Origin: an uncultured Porphyromonadaceae bacterium
GTDB lineage: Bacteria > Bacteroidota > Bacteroidia > Bacteroidales > Muribaculaceae
DNA length: 22,544 nt
NCBI GenBank assembly: GCA_902461565.1
Contig: CABPYL010000044.1
Location: forward strand, 1 to 22,544
Direction: 5' to 3'
Shown: positions 7,312 to 14,932 of the stretch, piece by piece
Layout: the number at the start of each line of letters is the position of its first letter
How positions within the stretch are numbered: the stretch's first letter is position 1
The notes under the pieces: model-generated
What the model saw: the letters and a program-made list of their open reading frames with translations, nothing else
Told to the model about the DNA's origin: nothing
Database searches by the model: none
Program-made: the position numbers and the translations under genes

Positions 7312-7326
7312 CCGATATGCGAATAA
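7312..7326 (+). repeat. Right copy of the 15-bp direct repeat
   Basis: CCGATATGCGAATAA, identical to 4723-4737. The first codons of rsmD (ATGCGAATA) lie inside it from 7317. Flanking bases differ on both sides from the left copy, so 15 bp is the full repeat. Confidence 0.85.
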
Positions 7327-7853
7327 TACGAGGAAAATATGGGCGGCGCCGTTTCGATGTGCCCACAAATATCTCGGCCCGGCCCACCACCGACTTTGCG
7401 CGCGAAAACATTTTCAATGTAATCGAAAACTATATAGATCTTGAAGGTCTGGACGCACTTGATATCTTTGCCGGCACCGGTGCTGTGAGCTTCGAATTCC
7501 TATCCCGCGGATGCCGCAGCGTAACTTCAGTAGAGAAAGCCGCCACACAGCAGAAATTTATAACCAAAGTAGCCCGAGAACTTGGCGACACAAACCTAAA
7601 CCTTGTGCGTGGCGATGCCCTGCGCTACATCTCGGCAGCGCCGCGCTCGTTTGACGTTATCTTCGCCGACCCACCATACGATATGGATGGGTTCGCCGAT
7701 ATACCTGGCGCCGTACTGAATTCGGGCCTCGTAAAATCAGGCACATTGTTCATTATCGAACACAACAAAACACACGATTTCAGCGCACTCCCCGGCTTCC
7801 GCGAGCACCGTGCCTACGGCTCGGTCAACTTCTCAATCTTCATCGTGCCCTGA
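7317..7853 (+). CDS. rsmD: 16S rRNA (guanine966-N2)-methyltransferase RsmD
   Basis: 178 aa, the normal length for RsmD, which methylates G966 of 16S rRNA with S-adenosylmethionine. The N-terminus 'MRIIRGKYGRRRFDVP' and 'RPTTDFARENIFN' (22-34) are family signatures. The SAM loop is DIFAGTGAVSFE (49-60), an acidic 'SVEKA' follows at 71-75, and the catalytic DPPY is at 118-121. The start is fixed by the conserved MRIIRGK. No separate promoter is evident in the 17-nt gap, so it probably reads through from the flippase promoter. I see no strong terminator after the stop. Confidence 0.95.
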   Translation: MRIIRGKYGRRRFDVPTNISARPTTDFARENIFNVIENYIDLEGLDALDIFAGTGAVSFEFLSRGCRSVTSVEKAATQQKFITKVARELGDTNLNLVRGDALRYISAAPRSFDVIFADPPYDMDGFADIPGAVLNSGLVKSGTLFIIEHNKTHDFSALPGFREHRAYGSVNFSIFIVP

Positions 7854-7903
7854 GACACAACAATTTGGGCTACCCCTTCATACGGACGTAAATATGTGAA
7901 TTA

Positions 7904-8155
7904 TCAAATATCCTGATGCGGGGCGATGATTTGTGTCGGTTTGTCGAAAAAGCCGCCAAACGATAAATCTTCGTCCAGTTCAGGCCAATGCAGTCCAAAA
8001 TGCGAAACGATATAATTCTCGCGTTGATTTGCGGTAGCCCCGGCCAGACGCGGATAATCGGCAAACAGCTCGCTGGCCCGACGATCGTCCTTGAGCTGCA
8101 ACCAAATAGCAGTATCAGTCAACCAAATACATGTAATATCGTTTTTGTTTATCAT
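7904..8155 (-). CDS. DUF2442 domain protein
   Basis: 83 aa matching DUF2442: an N-terminal strand region (TCIWLTDTAIWLQLKDDR), then the family core 'LFADYPRLAGATANQRENY' and 'GLHWPELDEDLSFGGF' (about 52-67). Family members of this size usually sit beside a DUF4160 partner in a putative toxin-antitoxin-like pair; that role is unproven. No DUF4160 partner is seen here, so this copy is an orphan or works with a distant partner. It starts 51 nt after the stop of the HTH protein on the same strand, with no terminator between, so read-through is possible. Confidence 0.85.
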   Translation of the reverse strand: MINKNDITCIWLTDTAIWLQLKDDRRASELFADYPRLAGATANQRENYIVSHFGLHWPELDEDLSFGGFFDKPTQIIAPHQDI

Positions 8156-8206
8156 TTGACTTCTTTCTTAAAATATTCCATCCAGCGCGCAATGATAACA
8201 AAACAA

Positions 8207-9301
8207 TCACATATTTGAAATAAACCATTCCTTGTCAGGGGCATCAGATGTCTCTATTTTATTTTTCAGCCGTAAGCGACGCATATAAAAAGTTTTAAGC
8301 TGAATGTTCATCAGTACACATATAGTCCTCGCTGATAAGCCGGAATATAGATATATCAATAGCGTTCGTTCAGTATCTGAAAGTTGTGGTATTTGTGCAT
8401 TTATACGCAACATTATACCATCACAGTATTCATTTAAAACTTGCTCGAACTGAGAAAGTTGCTCTTGGGACTTCAAACGATCAATTTCTTGTTCAACTTT
8501 GGTATAGATGCTTTTCTTCAAAAAATTAGTATCAGCTTTTTCAAAGTATTCATAACAGAGTTGGTTGATTGTGGTGAACCTATTACGCATCAAATCTGAC
8601 AATTTGGCTTTAAGACACCTATTGTTCATCTCGTTCTCAGAAATAAGCATAAACAAACGGTTAATTTGCTCAGATTTGATATTCTGTTTTTTCCTATAAT
8701 AGATAAAACCAATGGTACCTAAGATTAGGCAGATAATAACAATTATGTTTATTATCAGATAAGATTTATCTAAATCATTTTGCTTTTCAGATAATTCTTC
8801 ATTTAGTGATTCAATTATAGGTGCGTATTTAACGGTGCTCCGCTTTTCTTCGCTCAAATAAAGAGTAAAATTACCTTTATTGGTAATGACAACCAAAGAA
8901 TCATCTTTTGAAAAGAATTCTGACATAGGAAATTTGTGGATTACATAGATGTGATCAATGCGCCTATTATCAGAAGAATCACCAACATGAATATGAAACG
9001 GTGATTGAAGCCGTAAAGGATTTTCTGTGTTAGATTTGGGATCCTCTTTATATAGTAGGGCTCCTCTAATATCAAGCTCTTCACCACGTAAAATCAATTT
9101 ATATCCGACCGTCGTTGCTTTTCCAAAGTTATGGTATGTACCTGCGCGAAATTCTATGGGAGGTAATTTTGTACTAAAAATTGTATCATGGAAAGTGGTA
9201 ATCCTTACAGTATCTAATGATATATGTTTATTGGTATTACCCAAACATCCGATGGGCAATACCAATAATATGGAGAGGCATATTACTTTGGGCAACTTCA
9301 T
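8207..9301 (-). CDS. Membrane-anchored LuxR-like HTH regulator with an envelope domain
   Basis: 364 aa. Residues 1-19 are a signal sequence ending in a lipobox-like LPIGC (Cys19). Residues 20-178 are a soluble, beta-rich envelope domain. A clear membrane helix (181-202, 'YLIINIIVIICLILGTIGFI') is followed by basic residues (YYRKK). Then comes a charged alpha-helical, probably coiled-coil region (205-300), and a C-terminal HTH at about 307-351 ('LSDTERTLLIYLYSGLSART...'), resembling the LuxR/GerE fold. The order suggests a one-component sensor: outside ligand domain, single pass, cytoplasmic DNA-binding end. It lies 22 nt after the beta-barrel gene in one operon, so I infer it responds to that protein's state or cargo. 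The gene is AT-rich. I do not recognise a named family for the sensory part. Confidence 0.75.
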   Translation of the reverse strand: MKLPKVICLSILLVLPIGCLGNTNKHISLDTVRITTFHDTIFSTKLPPIEFRAGTYHNFGKATTVGYKLILRGEELDIRGALLYKEDPKSNTENPLRLQSPFHIHVGDSSDNRRIDHIYVIHKFPMSEFFSKDDSLVVITNKGNFTLYLSEEKRSTVKYAPIIESLNEELSEKQNDLDKSYLIINIIVIICLILGTIGFIYYRKKQNIKSEQINRLFMLISENEMNNRCLKAKLSDLMRNRFTTINQLCYEYFEKADTNFLKKSIYTKVEQEIDRLKSQEQLSQFEQVLNEYCDGIMLRINAQIPQLSDTERTLLIYLYSGLSARTICVLMNIQLKTFYMRRLRLKNKIETSDAPDKEWFISNM

Positions 9302-9323
9302 GATACAAAGTTACAGAAAAAAA

Positions 9324-11672
9324 TCACATACGATTATAATCTTCTGCGTTCTCAAGTTGTGAATATTTTTTCTTTGCAAGTGTAAAACGATATGTTGCCG
9401 TCAAAGTTATACCACGCGTATCATAGTGGTTTCTGCGTGTCCTATATAAATTTGGAGAGAATGAAGTCCAGTATGGAGTTACCGAACGGGCGAGAATATC
9501 ACCAACCGCAAGACGCAAAGACAGTCTCGATTTCATGAGTCTGAGATTGCCTCCAAAAGACACATCGCAAGTATATCCTACTTTTCTGTTATCGATGAGC
9601 TGTGGAGATGCATAAATAGCCCTGCAGAAAACACTTAGATTTGGTAATATATTATAGCTCGCATCTAATGAGAGTAATGTGAAAATTTTATTCTTTTTTT
9701 GTAATTTGTCAAGGTAATAGTATTCCGTATGGCTCCTTCTTAGGAGTGCATTGGCATATAGACGAAATTTGTTCCTTATATTAAGATTATAACTTGCGCT
9801 TAATGACAGATAGTAATTACCAGACATATTTATTGGTTTTACCATAAAGTATTCAGAATTATCTATCGGCGAGGTAATTTCTACAATCTTATTACGCCTG
9901 GCCGTATATTCCGCCACAATAGAGATATTGGGGAGATTAAATGCTAAAGAAATATTGTGGCGGCGAGGAATTTTTAGGTCCGGATTTCCAGTTTGGTAAT
10001 AGATAAGATCGGAAAGTGTAATTGCCGGACTTAACTCCGAAAAACTGGGCAGAGAATAATCATACTTATAGTATAAATTCATTGCAAATCTTTTTGAAAA
10101 GCGATGGAATACGCTTAATTGTGGCACTACGTTAAAGTACGATTTATCGAAAGAAGAATTTTTGGATTCGACATATGATTTACTTTGCTGATTTTCATAT
10201 CTCAATCGGGCTCCGGGAGTAATGGCAAAACCTTTGATATTCCAACTCGATGAATAGTAAAATTCATACCAGGAAACAGAGCCATTAACTCGCTGTATAC
10301 CCATGAAGGTATAATCTGCATTCGATTTATTCTCTGAACGCCCACCATAAAGGCCGATGTTCTGTTGGTATTTATTTAGTATTTTCCATGAATAATCTCC
10401 CTGCAAGGTCCACATATTATAAGTTGAGCGATTGGTATTGGTCTCGCTTAAAGTATTATCGGGCATAAGAAATACACCCTCATTGCTGCTTGATAATTTG
10501 TAATTGTATGTAGCGGATATATTTAGGCTTGATTTTGAAAATTCGTGAGAATAATTAGCCAGTAAAGTATGATTGTCTGGATTAGACGAGTTTCTTGAAT
10601 CATAATCAGTAGATTCAGAGACATCGTTACGCATAATTATTCTTTCATTGAGAAAATTTCTGCTTCGTGAAGCTGTATTACCTGAATATTCTATCTGAAA
10701 TTCATCTTTATCAGATAAATGTAATGTTGCTCCTGCGAGCCAATTCCAACGAGAAACATGAATATAATCTTTTTGGAATGTACTTACATTACGAAGAAGC
10801 GTTTCGTCTTTCGCTAAAATTGATTCAGTCGCGGTTGCGGACTGCCTGCTGTTCCCGTCATAGAACCCTATGGAAGCCATCAAATCAAATTTTCCGACAG
10901 AGCCGAACGCATTTGCTATAGTTCTGTTGCTGAATCGATTCCGTTGATTGGCTCTTTCAATCAAGTTTGCGTTTACAACGTCTTTCAATGGAATTGTAGT
11001 TGTAATTTTAATCACAGAATTTGTTCCGGAAGGATATTCAGCCCCGGGAGCACGTATAACTTCAATCCTTTTCACCATATTTGAAGACAAGGATGCCAAT
11101 TTTTGCTTATCGGTGACTTTTATTCCATTGATATACACAAGAGGAGTCCCGGATACGCCGAATACCTGAATATTTTCGGAAGCATCCAACGACAGCCCCG
11201 GCACCCATGCCATCATATCAATCATAGTGCCGGCATCGGATAAATCGCTGCCTTGTATGTTTGAAATGGTATAGTTCAACCCTTCTTCCTGTATTTTTAC
11301 TTTTTGAGTTGCAACGACAACTTCATTGAGTAGGCGCGTACTATATTCAAGGAGAAAAGGATTATTGAAAATTATTGTATCGTTCTTATGTGTTACTTCG
11401 GACTTAAGAGTTTTTTCAACCGATTCATATCCGAATGATTGTACCAATGCTGAAGTAGGCATTATAGAAGTTTCAATTTTAAATTCTCCTTTATTGAAAG
11501 TACGGGACGCGATGATATTACCATCTTTCTTAAGTATGACTTCATACGGATAATTGGTACTATCCGGAAAGCCAACAGTACCTGCAACACAGATTTGATT
11601 AATTCGAATTTCTGCGACAATATTTATTACGCAAGCCCAAAAAAACATTATTGGCACAAACAATCTAAGCAT
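9324..11672 (-). CDS. Outer-membrane beta-barrel protein with TonB-receptor plug
   Basis: 782 aa from ATG 11672. A signal peptide (MLRLFVPIMFFWACVINIVA) precedes a carboxypeptidase-regulatory-like beta-sandwich (about 25-110). The plug domain follows at about 115-226, with 'LNEVVVATQKVK', 'DMMAWVPGLSLD', 'PLVYINGIKV' and 'VKRIEVIRAPGAEYPSGTNS'. The rest is a long Ser/Asn/Tyr-rich OMP_b-brl_3-like barrel whose last strand (TLTATYRF) is followed by a 17-residue tail. These proteins are TonB-dependent-receptor relatives in the outer membrane. An upstream Met (11741) would give 805 aa, but the promoter -7 box lies between the two Mets, so 11672 is the real start. There is no SusD partner; instead the membrane HTH gene follows after 22 nt. 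Confidence 0.85.
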   Translation of the reverse strand: MLRLFVPIMFFWACVINIVAEIRINQICVAGTVGFPDSTNYPYEVILKKDGNIIASRTFNKGEFKIETSIMPTSALVQSFGYESVEKTLKSEVTHKNDTIIFNNPFLLEYSTRLLNEVVVATQKVKIQEEGLNYTISNIQGSDLSDAGTMIDMMAWVPGLSLDASENIQVFGVSGTPLVYINGIKVTDKQKLASLSSNMVKRIEVIRAPGAEYPSGTNSVIKITTTIPLKDVVNANLIERANQRNRFSNRTIANAFGSVGKFDLMASIGFYDGNSRQSATATESILAKDETLLRNVSTFQKDYIHVSRWNWLAGATLHLSDKDEFQIEYSGNTASRSRNFLNERIIMRNDVSESTDYDSRNSSNPDNHTLLANYSHEFSKSSLNISATYNYKLSSSNEGVFLMPDNTLSETNTNRSTYNMWTLQGDYSWKILNKYQQNIGLYGGRSENKSNADYTFMGIQRVNGSVSWYEFYYSSSWNIKGFAITPGARLRYENQQSKSYVESKNSSFDKSYFNVVPQLSVFHRFSKRFAMNLYYKYDYSLPSFSELSPAITLSDLIYYQTGNPDLKIPRRHNISLAFNLPNISIVAEYTARRNKIVEITSPIDNSEYFMVKPINMSGNYYLSLSASYNLNIRNKFRLYANALLRRSHTEYYYLDKLQKKNKIFTLLSLDASYNILPNLSVFCRAIYASPQLIDNRKVGYTCDVSFGGNLRLMKSRLSLRLAVGDILARSVTPYWTSFSPNLYRTRRNHYDTRGITLTATYRFTLAKKKYSQLENAEDYNRM

Positions 11673-11695
11673 AATACGTCTAAATTTTTTTGATG

Positions 11696-11727
11696 CAAAA
11701 TTAATGACGCTGGCTATACAAATCAAT
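11696..11727 (-). promoter_or_regulatory. Promoter of the beta-barrel/HTH operon
   Basis: On the minus strand ATTG (11724-11727), a 20-nt spacer and TAATTTTG (11696-11703) fit the Bacteroidetes promoter. The transcript would start near 11690, giving a leader of about 20 nt. Confidence 0.7.
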
Positions 11728-11808
11728 ATACATAAATGCAAAAGTTATCTACAATGCGTATTATAACACAAAGGCATACAACAGCTTGCGCAATATTAAC
11801 AGTGCAAT

Positions 11809-11845
11809 TTGTCTACAATTAATGTATTGTACACTACATAGACAA
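11809..11845. promoter_or_regulatory. Nested dyad upstream of the beta-barrel operon
   Basis: TTGTCTA (11809-11815) pairs with TAGACAA (11839-11845). Inside, TACAAT (11814-11819) pairs with ATTGTA (11826-11831). It lies about 120 nt upstream of the predicted start site. A regulator-binding site is plausible. The rest of the gene-free stretch 11673-11940 is AT-rich and shows nothing else I can name. Confidence 0.4.
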
Positions 11846-11940
11846 TTTACAATTTCAGAAAAACGATTTGACAAGCATCAAAAGCTCGCAATATGCGGTT
11901 TGGCTTCGCTACGCGGGATTTTACAAAGTTGCCGATGAAT

Positions 11941-11976
11941 AAAAAAAAGCAGACTCGGAATTGCTTCCAAATCTGC
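11941..11976 (-). terminator. Rho-independent terminator of tRNA-Ala
   Basis: On the minus strand a 12-bp stem (GCAGATTTGGAA/TTCCGAGTCTGC, two G:U pairs) is closed by a GCAA tetraloop and followed by eight Ts (11941-11948). It begins 3 nt after the tRNA CCA end. Confidence 0.9.
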
Positions 11977-11979
11977 CAT

Positions 11980-12056
11980 TGGTGGAGCACAGCGGACTCG
12001 AACCGCTCACCTCGACACTGCCAGTGTCGCGCTCTAGCCAGATGAGCTAGTGCCCC
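11980..12056 (-). tRNA. tRNA-Ala (GGC) with encoded CCA
   Basis: Minus-strand cloverleaf: acceptor GGGGCAC/GTGCTCC with the G3:U70 pair diagnostic for alanine, anticodon stem CGACA/TGTCG with loop CTGGCAG (anticodon GGC), and T arm AGCGG/CCGCT. The 3' CCA is genomic (11980-11982), unlike the Asn genes here. It is followed directly by a strong terminator. Confidence 0.96.
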
Positions 12057-12066
12057 TTTTGCGTTG

Positions 12067-12096
12067 CAAAGATAGCCATTATTTTCTTTTCTCAAA
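12067..12096 (-). promoter_or_regulatory. Promoter of tRNA-Ala
   Basis: TTTG (12093-12096), an 18-nt spacer and TATCTTTG (12067-12074) on the minus strand, 10 nt from the tRNA 5' end. The spacer is slightly shorter than the 20 nt seen at the other promoters. Confidence 0.7.
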
Positions 12097-12145
12097 AGGT
12101 TTGTGCTTAGTTTAACTCTGATTAACTCTTTTATACGAATTTTAT

Positions 12146-12177
12146 ATTGTTGAACTATCTTATTTGCACTACCTTTG
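12146..12177 (+). promoter_or_regulatory. Promoter of the namZ-symporter-WYL operon
   Basis: ATTG (12146-12149), a 20-nt spacer and TACCTTTG (12170-12177) lie 35 nt before the ATG at 12213. The box sits between a possible upstream start (12147) and 12213, which supports the shorter coding region. Confidence 0.75.
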
Positions 12178-12212
12178 GCAATTATTACAAACCAGTCAAT
12201 ACAAATCATATC

Positions 12213-13424
12213 ATGAAATTTATATCACTGTTTATCATCGCATTGGCAGCCTTCGGCTGCACGGCCACAGCCGGCAACTCCTCGGGACAGGCTGCTGCGC
12301 AGGAACAACCTGTACAACAGACCGTAACGGTGGGAGCCGCACAAACAGAAAAATATGTGTCCCTGCTCAATGGCAAACGCGTGGCCCTTATGTCCAATCA
12401 CACCGGTATGGTAGGCGACCGCCACACTCTTGATGTGATGCTCGACAAAGGCGTCAACGTGGTAACGCTATTCTCGCCGGAACACGGTTTCCGCGGCACC
12501 GCCGACGCCGGCGAGCATGTGAAAAGCGGCATCGACGGTCCCAGCGGCCTGCCTATCGCTTCGCTCTACGACGGCAAAAACCGTATGCCGGCCAAGGAAG
12601 TGATGGACGGACTGGACATCATCGTCGTAGATATCCAGGACGTTGGCCTGCGTTATTATACATATTACTGCACTATGGTGGATCTGATGAACGCCGCCAT
12701 TGCATACGGCAAGGAATTCATGGTCCTCGACCGCCCCAATCCCAACGGCATGTACGTAGACGGCCCGATTTTAGACATGACATATCAGTCCGGCGTCGGA
12801 CGTCTGCCTATCCCTGTTGTACACGGCATGACGTTAGGCGAACTTGCCCTGATGGCCAACGGCGAAGGATGGCTCAAGGACGGCAAAACGGTCCCTCTTA
12901 CTGTTATTCCATGCGACGGATACACCCATGCCACACGCTACCGTCTGCCTGTGGCTCCGTCGCCCAACCTGCGCACAATGCGTGCGATATATCTCTATCC
13001 GTCGATATGCTACTTCGAGGCGACTCCCGTCAGTCTGGGCCGTGGCACAGATTTTCCTTTCGAAGTGTACGGACATCCCGACATGAAGGACCGCAGCTTC
13101 GAATTCACTCCCCGCAGCGTCCCCGGCGCCAAGAATCCGCCGCAATTAGACAATCTGTGCCACGGCGTTGACCTGCGCGACATTCCCGAGGAAGATGCAA
13201 TCGCACAGGGCATCAATCTTGAATACCTTATCGACGCCTACAACGACCTGGGTATGGGCGATGCTTTCTTCCGCTCGTTTTTCGAAAAACTGATAGGCAG
13301 CGACGACATCCGCAAGATGATAGAGGAAGGCCGGAGCGCCGACGAGATAAAGGCCACATGGGCCGACGACGTGGCCAAATTCCGAAACAGCCGTAAGCCC
13401 TACCTGCTCTACCCCGAAAACTGA
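12213..13424 (+). CDS. namZ: NamZ-type exo-beta-N-acetylmuramidase (DUF1343), lipoprotein
   Basis: 403 aa. The signal peptide MKFISLFIIALAAFGC ends in a lipobox Cys16, followed by a low-complexity Ala/Gln linker, so it is probably a membrane-anchored lipoprotein. The mature part is DUF1343, the NamZ/YbbC family (GH171), which removes MurNAc from non-reducing ends of peptidoglycan glycans. Visible family motifs are 'VALMSNHTGMV' (57-67), 'TLFSPEHGFRGTADAGE' with Glu90-His91, 'IIVVDIQDVGLRYYTY', 'LDRPNPNG' and 'PNLRTMRAIYLYPSICYFE'. The start at 12213 gives a proper signal peptide and sits behind the promoter. The next genes encode a sodium:solute symporter (32 nt later) and a WYL regulator, which fits uptake and control of a released amino sugar. 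Confidence 0.9.
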   Translation: MKFISLFIIALAAFGCTATAGNSSGQAAAQEQPVQQTVTVGAAQTEKYVSLLNGKRVALMSNHTGMVGDRHTLDVMLDKGVNVVTLFSPEHGFRGTADAGEHVKSGIDGPSGLPIASLYDGKNRMPAKEVMDGLDIIVVDIQDVGLRYYTYYCTMVDLMNAAIAYGKEFMVLDRPNPNGMYVDGPILDMTYQSGVGRLPIPVVHGMTLGELALMANGEGWLKDGKTVPLTVIPCDGYTHATRYRLPVAPSPNLRTMRAIYLYPSICYFEATPVSLGRGTDFPFEVYGHPDMKDRSFEFTPRSVPGAKNPPQLDNLCHGVDLRDIPEEDAIAQGINLEYLIDAYNDLGMGDAFFRSFFEKLIGSDDIRKMIEEGRSADEIKATWADDVAKFRNSRKPYLLYPEN

Positions 13425-13456
13425 AAACATAACAACATCGAAACGACAAAGAACCA

Positions 13457-14926
13457 ATGACACAACCGATAATCGTCATTATTACAATCGCGGCCTACTT
13501 TCTACTGCTGATGGCCGTTTCCTACGTCGCATCCCGCGGCTCCGACAACAGCACTTTCTTCACCGGCAACCGTCGCGCGCCGTGGCCCGTGGTGGCCTTC
13601 GCGATGATAGGCGCCGCCATCTCGGGCGTTACATTCATCTCTGTTCCCGGCATGGTGGTGGGCAAAGGCTACGCCTACCTGCAGATGGTGCTCGGCTTTA
13701 TTGTGGGATATATGGTAATAGCCTTCCTGCTTGTACCGCTGTTCTACAAAATGAATCTGATATCCATCTACGGCTATCTTGAGAGCCGTTTCGGCCGCAA
13801 CACCTACCGCGCCGGCGCATGGTTCTTTTTCATCTCCAAGATGCTCGGCGCCGCCGTGCGATTCTTCGTGGTATGCGCCGTGCTCCAGCTTCTGGTTTTC
13901 TCACCGCTGCACATTCCGTTCATATTCAATGTAATTGTAACCATAGCGCTGATATGGCTGTACACAGTCCAGGGAGGCGTAAAGACACTTATCTGGACCG
14001 ACACCCTCAAGAGTTTCTGCCTGATAATGTCGGTGGTGCTGTGCATCTATTTCATAGCAACCAACCTTGGCTATTCCTTCGGCGAGATGACAGCCGCCAT
14101 CTCCGACCATCACACATCGCGCATGTTCTTCTTCGATAACCCAAAGGAAGGCACCTATTTCTGGAAACAGTTCCTCGCCGGCGTATTCATGGCCATAGCC
14201 ACCAACGGTCTCGACCAGGACATGATGCAGCGCAACCTCGCATGCAAGGACTTCCGTCAGAGCCAGAAAAACATGATTGTGAGCGGTATCACCCAGTTCT
14301 TTGTAATCGCCCTGTTCCTTCTGCTCGGAACTATGCTTGTAATGTTCCTGGACAGCAAGGGCATCGCCTATCCCGAGAAATCCGATGAAATCTTCGGCAT
14401 GGTGGCACAGCATCCCGACGTGCCTGTAATCGTCCTCATTCTGTTCGTTCTCGGCCTTATCTCGGCAGCATATTCGGCAGCCGGCTCAGCCCTAACCTCA
14501 CTGACCACCTCATTTACCGTCGATATCCTCGGGGCACACAAAACCCAGGATGACAAACGCCTCACCCGCACCCGCAAGGCTGTGCACGTGGCAATGTCGG
14601 CGCTGATGGGTCTGGTTATAATCGCGTTCTACTACCTCAGCGACCAGGACGCCATATCTGCCGTCTACACCCTGGCATCGTATACCTACGGTCCTATCCT
14701 TGGTTTGTTTGTGTACGGCATGTTCTGGAAGAAACCCGTACACGATAAATTCGTACCTGCCGTGTGCGTTCTCGCTCCGTGCCTGTCGTGGGCAATACAG
14801 TTCGGGCTGTTCAAGCTATTCAACTACGAGACGAGTTTCGAGCTACTGATAATCAACGCCGTAATCACCGTCATCGGCCTGCGTCTGCTCTCCATTGGCC
14901 GCCGCGCCGTTCCGGCAGAGGCATAA
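13457..14926 (+). CDS. Sodium:solute symporter (SSS family), likely amino-sugar uptake
   Basis: A 489-aa inner-membrane protein with about 13 helices. SSS markers include 'FFTGNRRAPWPVVAFAMIGAAISGVTFI' (in part) near residues 34-61, 'KGYAYLQMVLGFIVGYM', 'GGVKTLIWTDTLKSF' near 174-188 and 'NGLDQDMMQRNLACKD' near 254-269. A later helix, 'GLISAAYSAAGSALTSLTTS', contributes the Ser/Thr-rich sodium site. These carriers couple sodium entry to uptake of sugars, sialic acid or amino acids. Placement directly after NamZ suggests MurNAc or a muropeptide sugar as substrate (inference). It ends 6 nt before the WYL gene, indicating one operon. Confidence 0.92.
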   Translation: MTQPIIVIITIAAYFLLLMAVSYVASRGSDNSTFFTGNRRAPWPVVAFAMIGAAISGVTFISVPGMVVGKGYAYLQMVLGFIVGYMVIAFLLVPLFYKMNLISIYGYLESRFGRNTYRAGAWFFFISKMLGAAVRFFVVCAVLQLLVFSPLHIPFIFNVIVTIALIWLYTVQGGVKTLIWTDTLKSFCLIMSVVLCIYFIATNLGYSFGEMTAAISDHHTSRMFFFDNPKEGTYFWKQFLAGVFMAIATNGLDQDMMQRNLACKDFRQSQKNMIVSGITQFFVIALFLLLGTMLVMFLDSKGIAYPEKSDEIFGMVAQHPDVPVIVLILFVLGLISAAYSAAGSALTSLTTSFTVDILGAHKTQDDKRLTRTRKAVHVAMSALMGLVIIAFYYLSDQDAISAVYTLASYTYGPILGLFVYGMFWKKPVHDKFVPAVCVLAPCLSWAIQFGLFKLFNYETSFELLIINAVITVIGLRLLSIGRRAVPAEA

Positions 14927-14932
14927 AGCACT

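Noticed and set aside
11980..12056. tRNA-Ala as an integration site for the AT-rich genes at 7904-11672
   Set aside because: I found no repeat of the tRNA 3' end on the far side and no integrase in the window.
11847..12209. Minus-strand 120-codon ORF
   Set aside because: It runs through tRNA-Ala and its terminator and shows no protein family features.
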